Shown: positions 1-7,600 of the stretch, in pieces
Numbering within the stretch: position 1 is the stretch's first letter
Layout of the letters: each line of letters starts with the position of its first letter
Made by a program: the position numbers and the translations under genes
DNA from: DATBLE01 sp036555585
Lineage (GTDB): Bacteria > Actinomycetota > Thermoleophilia > Gaiellales > Gaiellaceae
NCBI GenBank assembly: GCA_036555585.1
Contig: DATBLE010000001.1
Coordinates: 61,834 to 125,833, forward strand
Length of the DNA: 64,000 nucleotides
Direction of reading: 5' to 3'
The notes under the pieces: model-generated
Databases searched by the model: none
Told to the model about the DNA's origin: nothing
The model's input: the letters and a program-made list of their open reading frames with translations, nothing else

Positions 1-2
1 CG

Positions 3-170
3 GTGGAGGGGAACATCCGCCGCGCGATCGACGGCACGACCGAGGAGATCTTCGCGGCCGCCCTCGAGCAGGGGATGATCACGCTCCGCGAGAGCGGCCT
101 GAAGCTCTGCGCGGCCGGGATCACCTCGCTCGAAGAGGCCCGGCGCGTGACGGGCGACCGCCTGCTGTAA
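3..170 (+). CDS. C-terminal fragment of a pilus/type II secretion ATPase (GspE/PilB family)
   Basis: Only the last 55 codons are inside the window, ending with TAA at 168-170. The fragment contains MITLRESGL followed by GITSLEEARRVTGD, which is the typical extreme C-terminus of GspE/PilB hexameric ATPases that power pilin or pseudopilin assembly at the inner membrane. The Walker motifs lie upstream, outside the window, so the assignment rests on this tail alone. A strong hairpin follows one base after the stop, which suggests the gene closes its operon. PilB and GspE cannot be told apart from this fragment. Confidence 0.7.
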   Translation: MEGNIRRAIDGTTEEIFAAALEQGMITLRESGLKLCAAGITSLEEARRVTGDRLL

Positions 171-197
171 CACGGGGGAACCCCTGGTTCCCCCGTG
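171..197 (+). terminator. Perfect 12-bp hairpin after the secretion ATPase gene
   Basis: The arms CACGGGGGAACC (171-182) and GGTTCCCCCGTG (186-197) are exact reverse complements around a three-base loop. The hairpin starts directly after the TAA stop. There is no T-run behind it, so it is either a T-less actinobacterial terminator or a 3'-end stabiliser. The next gene converges from the other strand, so a bidirectional role is plausible. Confidence 0.6.
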
Positions 198-329
198 GTC
201 CCCTTCCTCGCAGGCGAAAGCGCCCTTCGGGCGTGAGCTGGGCCGGTAACCGGTTCAGCGATTCGACCGTTGCCTCTCCTTGCCGTGCCTCTCGCCGGGC
301 AAAGCCCGGCTTCGGCGGCCCATCCCCGA

Positions 330-1499
330 TCACCCAGAAAGCGCGCCTGAGCGGGCCGTCGCCACGCGCGCGAGCGCGGCGATCGCCTTCAGGGGAGGAC
401 GGGCAAGGCCCCGCGCCTCGGACGGCGCGCTGATGTCGCCGCGAACGAGCCGCTCCACCACCGGCCAGACGAGCGGGGCGCGGGCGAGCGCGAACGTCGC
501 CCGCGGGTAGCGGTCGAGCGCGACCTTGGCGCCCCAGGAGGCCCGGGCGAGCGGCCCGAGCGCCGCGGTCAGGCGGTCGTTGTAGGCGTCGACCGTCTCG
601 GCGCGGCCGGCCAGGACGTCGAGCGCGGCCGCCGACGCCAGGCGGGCGCTGACGAACGCCTCGTACATCCCGTCCCCCGTGAGCGGATCGACGAGCCCTG
701 CCGCGTCGCCGACCAGCAGCGCCTCGCCGCGCGCCGCGACGAACCCCGACCGGCGCAGCGGCAGCCGGTGGCCGCGCACGCTCTCGAGCGCGTCGCCGTC
801 GATGCCGTGGCGGGCGCAGAGCTCGGCGAGGTGCCCGCGCAGGCGCGGCCCTTCCGCCTCCCACCCCCCCACGCCCACGTTGACGTGGTCGCCCTTCGGG
901 AAGACCCAGCCGTACCCGCCCGGGATCGTCCCCAGCTCGATCACGGCCAGGCCGCGGTACCGCTCGTCGAACGCGGCGTTGCCCTCGAACGCCACCCCGT
1001 GGGTGATCGGGCCGCCGAGCCCGAGCGCCCGCGCGGTCGTGCCGTTGGCGCCGTCGGCGCCGACGATCACGCGAGGCCGTAGCTCCCTGCCGTCCACCTG
1101 CAGGGACAGGCCCTTGGGGTCGGCCCCCACGGTCACGCGAACGCCGTCGCGAAACTCGGCACCGGCCGCGGCTGCCTGCTCGGCGAGGTAGTGGTCGAGC
1201 CGCCGGCGCTGCGTCATCAGCACGAACGGCCCGCGCCTGCCCGTGCGCTCGAAGTGCGCGCGCCAGCCGACCCGGAAGGCCATCCGGTCGACCTCGTGCT
1301 CGACGACGGGGCCCGGGTCGACCGGCAGCTGGCGCACCGCCCGCAGGGTCAGTCCGCCGCCGCACGGCTTGTCGCGCGGGAACCTCGCCTTGTCGAGCAG
1401 CAGCACGCGCGCGCCGCCGCGGGCGAGGTGGATCGCCGTCACCGAGCCGGCCGGCCCGGCGCCGATCACCGCGACGTCGTAGCGCTCCACGGCGCCCAT
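330..1499 (-). CDS. Geranylgeranyl reductase family flavoprotein
   Basis: This 389-residue FAD-dependent oxidoreductase of the geranylgeranyl reductase family would saturate isoprenoid chains of lipids or quinones, or oxidise a related substrate. Residues 1-40 form the dinucleotide fold, with VIGAGPAGS and a downstream LLLDKARFPRDKPCGGG. The PCGGG stretch is the family hallmark. A central VGADGANG and the C-terminal GDAAGLVDPLTGDG complete the FAD site. The ATG at 1497-1499 sits directly before the Rossmann strand; the frame stays open further upstream but that part is arginine-rich and looks non-coding. The substrate cannot be inferred from its neighbours. Confidence 0.85.
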   Translation of the reverse strand: MGAVERYDVAVIGAGPAGSVTAIHLARGGARVLLLDKARFPRDKPCGGGLTLRAVRQLPVDPGPVVEHEVDRMAFRVGWRAHFERTGRRGPFVLMTQRRRLDHYLAEQAAAAGAEFRDGVRVTVGADPKGLSLQVDGRELRPRVIVGADGANGTTARALGLGGPITHGVAFEGNAAFDERYRGLAVIELGTIPGGYGWVFPKGDHVNVGVGGWEAEGPRLRGHLAELCARHGIDGDALESVRGHRLPLRRSGFVAARGEALLVGDAAGLVDPLTGDGMYEAFVSARLASAAALDVLAGRAETVDAYNDRLTAALGPLARASWGAKVALDRYPRATFALARAPLVWPVVERLVRGDISAPSEARGLARPPLKAIAALARVATARSGALSG

Positions 1500-1552
1500 C
1501 GTAGACGGGCGCCGTGGTCGGTCTCGCCCCGCGGCGAGCGCGGTCGCTCGCC

Positions 1553-2050
1553 TCAGTCCGGGATGCCTGGCGGGCCCAGGATCTCGATCCCGTGCTCGGC
1601 CGCGGCCGCCAGCATCGCGTCCATCGCGGGCGGCTGGAGCGAGTCCGGCGGCAGCGTGGACGACTGTGCAGGCTCGGACAGCGTGCGGATGAAGTCGTCG
1701 AGGCCGGCCGGCTCGACGACCAGGAGGAAGCGCGCCTCCCCGGACGTGACCGTGAAGGTGTGCGGCACGTCGCGCGGGCCGAAGACGAACGATCCCTCGC
1801 CGGCGACGACCACCCGGCCGTCGATCCAGAAGGTCAGCTCGCCGGAGAGGACGTAGAACCACTCGTCCTCCCGACGGTGGACGTGCAGGGGCGAGCCGTG
1901 ACCGCGGGGCGCCCAGTTCTCGGTGACAGCCACGCGGCCACCCGTCTCCGCCCCCGAGGACTTGATCGTGCAGAGCCCGCCGAGGAACCAGCGGGCCTCT
2001 CCCTCGCCCTGCTGCAGTGCGATCGGTGCTGCGGATGCGACCTGGCTCAT
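1553..2050 (-). CDS. Cupin-domain protein
   Basis: This 165-residue protein has one cupin barrel. Motif 1 is visible as PLHVHRREDEWFYVLSGEL (His, His and Glu metal ligands) and motif 2 as FVFGPRDVPHTF. Such proteins are small-molecule dioxygenases, isomerases or binding proteins; the reaction cannot be named. The gene is divergent from a TetR regulator, and the region between them holds TGTATCG palindromes, so it is probably the target of that regulator. A short helical C-terminal tail after residue 125 has no clear relative. Confidence 0.75.
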   Translation of the reverse strand: MSQVASAAPIALQQGEGEARWFLGGLCTIKSSGAETGGRVAVTENWAPRGHGSPLHVHRREDEWFYVLSGELTFWIDGRVVVAGEGSFVFGPRDVPHTFTVTSGEARFLLVVEPAGLDDFIRTLSEPAQSSTLPPDSLQPPAMDAMLAAAAEHGIEILGPPGIPD

Positions 2051-2079
2051 CGCCTACTCCTCTCTTTTCGAGAAACGTT

Positions 2080-2151
2080 ATGTATCGCGATTGCGCGTGA
2101 ACCTACACCGTCTCGGCGTCGCGGTCAAGTTTCGCGATACATCGTGTATCG
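2080..2151. promoter_or_regulatory. TetR operator palindromes between the cupin and tetR genes
   Basis: The word TGTATCGCGA at 2081-2090 recurs inverted as TCGCGATACA at 2132-2141. In addition CGATACA-TCG-TGTATCG at 2135-2151 is a perfect 7-bp dyad with a 3-bp centre, ending 8 bases before the tetR start codon. The first TGTATCG copy has a degenerate partner upstream. This is the layout expected for autoregulation by the adjacent TetR protein and repression of the divergent cupin gene; the protein-operator match is inferred. Confidence 0.65.
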
Positions 2152-2159
2152 TGTGCGGC

Positions 2160-2735
2160 ATGGCACGCGCGTACGAGCTCAAGCGCCGCGCCGAGCGTCA
2201 GGACGAGACGCGGCAGCGGATCGTCGACGCCACGATCGAGCTGCACCGGTCGATCGGGGCGGCGCAGACGACGATCAGCGAGATCGCGAAGCGCGCCGGC
2301 GTCGGACGCGTGACCGTCTATCGCCACTTCCCGGACGAGGACACGCTGTTCGCCGCCTGCAGCGGCCACTACTTCTCGCTGCACCCGTTTCCCGACCTCG
2401 CTCGCTGGCGGCAGATCTCCGATCCGGTCGAGCGGCTGCGGGCGGGCCTACGGGAGAGCTATGCGTGGCACGAGGAGAACGAGCAGATGATCGGCATGGC
2501 GCTGGCCGAGGCCCGCGACCTGCCCATCATGGTTCCGTACCACGCCTACTGGGACGAGGCGGCCGAGACCCTCGCCGCAGCGTGGCGCCGCCGGGGCCGC
2601 CGACGGGCGAGCGTGAGGACGGCCGTCGCGCTCGCGCTCAGCTTCGACACCCACCGGACGCTCGTCCGCGAGCAGCGCCTCCAGTCCGACGAGGCGGTCG
2701 AGCTCATGACCCGCCTCGTCGTCGTCGCGGCCTGA
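2160..2735 (+). CDS. TetR family transcriptional regulator
   Basis: A 191-residue regulator. The N-terminal helix-turn-helix reads TTISEIAKRAGVGRVTVYRH, the standard TetR DNA-binding signature, followed by FPDEDTLFAA. The C-terminal ligand-binding half is family-typical in size but has no assignable ligand. The ATG at 2160 follows a 17-bp perfect operator dyad with no good Shine-Dalgarno sequence, so a leaderless or weakly initiated message is possible. It is divergent from a cupin gene that it likely controls together with itself. Confidence 0.85.
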   Translation: MARAYELKRRAERQDETRQRIVDATIELHRSIGAAQTTISEIAKRAGVGRVTVYRHFPDEDTLFAACSGHYFSLHPFPDLARWRQISDPVERLRAGLRESYAWHEENEQMIGMALAEARDLPIMVPYHAYWDEAAETLAAAWRRRGRRRASVRTAVALALSFDTHRTLVREQRLQSDEAVELMTRLVVVAA

Positions 2736-2789
2736 CCTCGCGTCCGGGCCGATCGGGCTACTGCTTCTCCGAGATCCGCGGAGTTTCGC

Positions 2790-2987
2790 TCAGACCTCGA
2801 ACCTGACAGGCGTGAATGCGAGCACGCGCGCCAGCGTGTCGTAGTGCCGGTCGAGATGCACAACCGCCGCCTGATGCCGGTGCGCGCAGGCGGCGATCAG
2901 GAGGTCAGGGATCGGCACGCGATGCCGGCTCTTCGCGGCGAGGTCACGTTGAGCCGACCTGGCGATCGCGATCGTCTCGGCATCCAT
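2790..2987 (-). pseudogene. 3' half of a VapC-type PIN toxin gene
   Basis: This 65-codon fragment encodes IPDLLIAACAHRHQAAVVHLD, the third acidic residue and the following strand of a VapC PIN ribonuclease, and ends in the usual short tail (FTPVRFEV). A complete VapC is about 130 residues, so the N-terminal half with the first catalytic Asp and Glu is missing, and no antitoxin gene lies upstream. The break point at about 2987 coincides with the start of another PIN fragment on the opposite strand. I read it as a broken gene. Confidence 0.65.
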
Positions 2988-3498
2988 GCGGAGCTCTCGC
3001 CTGATGCGCGGCGTCAGCGAAGCATGGGAGGCCGTCCTCGGGAACTTCGAGTTCGACCGCGTCGAGATCTCCGATGTGCTGGCGGACGTCCCTGCGCTCA
3101 TGAGTGCCCACGGGCTTACCTCGTACGACGCGGTGCACGCTGCGACTGCGCTCCGGGGCGAAGGCGTCGGCATCGTGACCATCGATGTGGGCTTCGCCTC
3201 GCTCCCGGTCGCGACGACGATGTACACCGACAGCAGCCGGGTCGCTCCGCTGCCGCCAGCTCCGGAGTCGCCGCTGGGTCGCCGCCGAGCCCGACCTGCG
3301 CGGGCTCGGCCAGAACCGAAACGAGGGTGCGAACGCGCGCGCCCGGAGGGCGCGCTTGCCGAGCCGAGCGGAAAGCGAAGCGGGGCGAGGCGGGGAATGG
3401 GGGCGGGAGGATTCGAACCTCCGAAGGCAGAGCCAACGGGTTTACAGCCCGTCCCCTTTGGCCGCTCGGGAACACCCCCTGGGGAGCGGGCATTCTAG
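2986..3498 (+). pseudogene. 3' half of a second PIN-domain gene, running into the tRNA-Tyr locus
   Basis: PIN homology is visible only from about 3025 to 3235: LTSYDAVHAATAL carries a late catalytic Asp, and IVTIDVGFASLP is the last acidic strand. The N-terminal half and any antitoxin are missing. After about 3240 the frame stays open by chance through low-complexity sequence and antisense through tRNA-Tyr to a TAG at 3498, so the native stop seems lost. It lies back to back with the VapC fragment, which suggests a deletion joined two divergent toxin genes. Confidence 0.55.
3398..3479 (-). tRNA. tRNA-Tyr (anticodon GUA)
   Basis: On the minus strand the 5' arm GGGGGTG (3479-3473) pairs with CGCCCCC (3405-3399), followed by discriminator A at 3398. 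The anticodon stem-loop contains CTGTAAA with anticodon GTA. A long variable arm and the T arm GGAGG-TTCGAAT-CCTCC are intact, giving 82 nt as expected for a class II tRNA-Tyr. CCA is not encoded. Confidence 0.95.
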
Positions 3499-3541
3499 CC
3501 GCCCGACGGTTCACCGCCCGCCGGAGCGCACCACGTCGCGA

Positions 3542-3585
3542 TCACCCGAAAGGGTGACTTGCAGAGGGCGCCCGTGCCCTAGCAT
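3542..3585 (+). promoter_or_regulatory. Dyad TCACCC-GAAA-GGGTGA plus likely promoter of the BTAD gene
   Basis: TCACCC (3542-3547) and GGGTGA (3552-3557) form a perfect dyad around GAAA. Directly behind it lie a possible -35 CTTGCA (3558-3563) and, 16 bp later, a -10 TAGCAT (3580-3585), about 46 bases before the BTAD regulator start. Nearly the same 16-mer occurs at 58003-58018 upstream of the aldehyde oxidoreductase operon, which favours an operator over a chance hairpin. The promoter boxes are judged by eye only. Confidence 0.4.
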
Positions 3586-3631
3586 CCCCGACTGAACGCT
3601 GAGCGCCGTGGGGTCGAGGAGGCAGGCAGGT

Positions 3632-4348
3632 ATGGCGACCACGCGGACGACCCTGAAGCTCCTCGGCGGGTTCGACCTCTCCTGCGCGGGCCGACCGGTG
3701 GCGCTCCAGTGGAGCGCACAGCGTCTGCTCGTCTTCGTCGCGCTGCACGAGCAGCCGTTGCTCCGGCCGTACGTCGCGGGCTCGCTCTGGCTCGAGTCGA
3801 GCGAGGAGCGCGCGAACGCGAATCTCCGCTCGGCGCTGTGGCGGCTGCACCGCTGCGGTCATGCGCTCATGGAGTGCGCCGGCCAGCGACTGGCGCTCGG
3901 CAGCGACGTGGTGGTCGACCTGCGCGAGTCGGAGAAGGTCGCCCAGCGCGTCCTCGCCGGCTCGTCGGACGACGATCTCGACGTCGAGCCGGTCGCCTTG
4001 CACGGCGACCTGCTGCCGGGCTGGTACGACGACTGGATCATCTTCGAGCGCGAGCGGTACCGGCAGCTCCGGTTGCGCGCCCTCGACAGGCTGTGCGAGC
4101 GGCTGACCGCTGCGGACCGCCTCGACGAGGCGCTGGAGGCCGGCCTCGCCGCCGTGAAGCTCGAGCCCCTCCGCGAGAGCAGCCATCGTGCGGTCGTCCG
4201 AGCGCACCTCGCCGACGGAAACGTCGCCGAGGCCGTTCGCCAGTACCGCATCTGCCGCCGGGTTCTGCACGACCACCTCGGGCTCGAGCCTTCGGAGCAG
4301 ATGAACAGCCTGCTCGAAGGCGTTCACGCGCTCGCGACGGCCCGGTGA
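3632..4348 (+). CDS. BTAD/SARP-type transcriptional regulator
   Basis: A 238-residue protein. Residues 1-95 resemble the OmpR-like winged helix of SARP regulators (LKLLGGFDLSCAGRPV, then NANLRSALWRLHRCG), and residues 100-235 are a bacterial transcriptional activation domain built of TPR-like helices (LHGDLLPGWYDDWIIFERERY, AVKLEPLRESSHRAVVRAHL, GLEPSEQM). The ATG at 3632 is preceded by GAGGAGG; a GTG at 3608 is possible but less well placed. It is the first gene of a co-directional group ending with an 1820-residue protein, so it may be the dedicated activator of that locus. Confidence 0.8.
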   Translation: MATTRTTLKLLGGFDLSCAGRPVALQWSAQRLLVFVALHEQPLLRPYVAGSLWLESSEERANANLRSALWRLHRCGHALMECAGQRLALGSDVVVDLRESEKVAQRVLAGSSDDDLDVEPVALHGDLLPGWYDDWIIFERERYRQLRLRALDRLCERLTAADRLDEALEAGLAAVKLEPLRESSHRAVVRAHLADGNVAEAVRQYRICRRVLHDHLGLEPSEQMNSLLEGVHALATAR

Positions 4349-4378
4349 CGCCGGTCGAGCAAGATCTGCGCTCGACTC

Positions 4379-4585
4379 GTGTCGACGCAGGAGCACACAG
4401 GCGTGCTGGTCGTCAGCGCGTGGGCCGACGGCGGACACTTCCGGGCGCGGATCACCTGCACGCCCGACGTCACGGCGGCTAGCGCATCCGAGACCGTCGC
4501 CGGATCGCCGGAGGACGTCGTTCGCGCGGTCGAGGAGTGGCTGCGCGGCATCGCAGGCGGTGACGGTCCGGTAACGGCGGCGTGA
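4379..4585 (+). CDS. Small uncharacterised protein (68 residues)
   Basis: A short GTG-started gene between the BTAD regulator (30 bases upstream) and the 1820-residue gene (57 bases downstream). The predicted product alternates strands and helices, VLVVSAWADGGHFRARITCT then VVRAVEEWLRGIA, and looks like a small alpha/beta domain without signal peptide or membrane segment. I do not recognise the family. Its codon use fits its neighbours and its tight placement suggests co-expression with the large protein, perhaps as a partner or chaperone; that role is inference. Confidence 0.5.
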   Translation: MSTQEHTGVLVVSAWADGGHFRARITCTPDVTAASASETVAGSPEDVVRAVEEWLRGIAGGDGPVTAA

Positions 4586-4642
4586 CGGCTCTCGGCGAAC
4601 CTTCCGCCGTTCCGACTCGACTGCGCCGTCAGGAGGCTCGAG

Positions 4643-7600
4643 ATGGCTCTGCTCTTCTCTGGGAAGCTGGTCAGCTCCGCTCAGGACCCGCCGCCGTTCA
4701 CCGGTTGCCGGGTCGAGGCGCTCTACGAGTTCCGCGCGCCCGCCGTCCAGACGGCCACGGCGCCGGGTTCGCTGACCGACGACCTGTCGCTGGCAGCGCA
4801 TCATGCCCGCGTGAGCGAGGCCCTCGAGCGGGGAGACCTGGTCGAGGCAGGCGCCGTCCCCGCGCCGACCGCCGTCGCCCCGCCGCCGGAGCCGCCGCCG
4901 GCCGCACCGGCGCCGGGTCGGGCGTCCGCCCTCTGCGACGCGGAGGGTCACTTCGTGCTCTCCCTGCCGGATCGCAAGGACATCACCAGCGAGAAGGTCC
5001 GATTCCTGGCGTTCTCGCCGCTCGGGCGCCTGATCGGCGAGAAGGAGCTGGTGGCGGCCACGCTCTCGGACTCCACGTCGATCGACGTCCTCAAGTTCGG
5101 GCCCACCGTCCTCGATCCGCCCGAGCCGACGGTCTCGACGGTCCGCCGCATCCGCGGCCGGGTGATCGAGCGGAACGGCCGCCAGCTGCCAACCGGCCTG
5201 CAGGTGCTGCTGCTCGCGAGCGAGACGGCCGACGGGCCGTCCACCGACGAGGAGACTTTCTCTCCGATCCTCGTTGCGAAGGCCGACAGCTCGGGCTACT
5301 TCGCCGGCGACGTCCCGAGCACGAAGTTCCACCGTGTGGCCGGGCTCGTCGGCGGGATCCCGGGGGAGCACGTCGTCCGGCTCGAGGACTCGCTCGTCCC
5401 GCTCTCGGTCCCGATCGTGGTCGAGCTGCCCGAGGGGCCCGAGACCGCCGCCAAGGACGATTGCGACTGCTCGACGTCGGCGATCCCCCACACGCCGACG
5501 CAGGAGAACATCGCCGACACGCCCGGGGTGTTCTCGGCCGACCTGGGCACCGGCCAGTGCATCCGCTTCAACGTGCCCAACCGGGCGATCGAGGAGTTCA
5601 ACTTCTACTCCGTCGTGCGCACGACCGAGCCGGACATCGTCGGCCTCACGACGGGGACGGGCGGAAACGGCTCCGGCTCCGGGCGGGCGACCCGCGTGCT
5701 CCTCGATGCGCCCGCAACGGAGGAGACGGTCGCGCCGGGCCGGGCGATGATCCGCGGCGAGGAGGCCGCGCCCGAGGGGAACGGCGACACCGGCACGCGG
5801 ACGCTTGCCCTGGCGACTCGGGCCGACGACGGCGGCGCCCGCGACCGGTACGAGCTCGAGTTGGCGCGCAGCCGGGTGCGGGTCGACGACGAGCTGCGCC
5901 TGTACGCGCACCCGCCGGACATCTACACGCAGCGCGGAGTGCAGCGTCCCCCCGGCCGGGTGCCCCTCGACGGGCGGGCACCGGTCGACTGGGACTCGAC
6001 GCCGACGTTCTACGAGGCGGCGTCGATCGCGCACGGGCACCTGCTGCACTACAAGCAGGTCTGGTACGCGGACGGCTACTCGCTGGGCGACCTGCTCTAC
6101 AGCCTGCCGCTCGCCCCGGGGCAGAAGAAGCTGATCTCGGTCGTCGACTGGGAGCGGCGGGAGCAGGCGAGCCGGGACGAGCTCACCTCGGCGGGCGAGA
6201 GCCTGGACTCGACGCTCACCCGCGATCGCGACCTGAGCGAGGTCGTGAGCGCCACCCTGTCGGAGTCGGCGCGCGGAGGCTCGCGCAACACGACCACGGG
6301 AGTCGGCGTCGGCACGGGCGCGGCCGGCAACGGGTCGTACCAGCAGTTCAACTTCGGGGCGCTGCTGGGCGTCTCGGGTGGCGTCGGCGAGAGCGACTCC
6401 TCCGCCTTCCAGGACTCCTCCCGCAACCTGTCCGGGTCGTCGCTGCAGACGCTGCGCGACCGCACGCTCCAGGCCTCGGCGGCGGTGCGGAATCTCCGCT
6501 CGACGATCGTGCAGACGGCCCGCCAGGGCGAGGCGGTCAGGGCGACGACGGAAGTGGTCGCCAACCACAACCACTGCCACGCCCTCACGATCCAGTACTT
6601 CGAGGTCCTGAGGCACTTCAAGGTCGGGCACGAGCTCGCGGACGTCCAGGAGTGCCTCTTCGTGCCGTTGCCGATGACCGAGTTCGACCGCCCGAAGGTC
6701 CTCCGCTGGCGGCAGTCGCTGTCGCCCTACCTCCAGCGTCCGGAGCTCGGCGCCGCCTTCGACGCGACCCGGCGGGTCGAGACGCTCTGGTCGGAGGTCG
6801 ACACGCCGCAGGGCCGGTACGCGGACGAGACGGTGACGGCGATCTTCGGCGAGCTGACGCTGACGATCATCATCCCGCTGCCGCCGTTCCCCGAGAAGCC
6901 CAAGCCGAAGCCGGAGGACACCGCCGCGGACACCGCCGCGGCGGTCGGGAAGGCGCTCAGCCCCACCGAGGGCTTCTTCGGCGCGGTGCTCGCGATCGCG
7001 ACCGGCGGTGCCAGCCTGATCGCGGGCGCGGCCACCAGCGCTGCGACCGACGCCGTCAAGGCGACGACCCAGGGCGCGCGCGCACTCGCCGAGTCGCTGC
7101 TCGACGAGCCCTCGGCCGAGGAGCGCTACGCGCGGTTCCAGCAGGAGGTGATGCCGTCCGCGGCCGTGGGCTTCGTCGACGAGCTCGAGCTCTACGCGCT
7201 CGTGGGCGCCAACGAGGTGAAGCTCTCCGGCGCCGACTTCACGCTCGTCTCGAACTACCAGCCGGGGACGCCGCTCCTCGTCTCCGTGCGCGGGCACCTG
7301 ACCACCCCGGTCCGTCGAGGAGACATCTCGGCGATCGTGATCAAGTCGGCGGCGCCGCTGCCCTCGGGCTGCCGGGCGATCGTCAACTCGGCGTCGCTGC
7401 GCTACCAGACGACGCTCTTCCGGCACGGGCTGGTCACCGACGACCGGGTGAACGACGACATCGACCTCCCGGTGGTCGCGTACACCGGGCTGCCGGAGAC
7501 GCCGACTCCGCCCCTGCTGCCGCCCGGCTTTCCCACCGACTGGGTGCCTGTTCCGGGCATGACGCCCCTGCGGGCCGGGAACGGCGCCATCCTCTACACG

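Noticed and set aside
2790..3498. A functional vapBC-type toxin-antitoxin module
   Set aside because: Both PIN fragments lack the N-terminal catalytic acids and no antitoxin gene is present.
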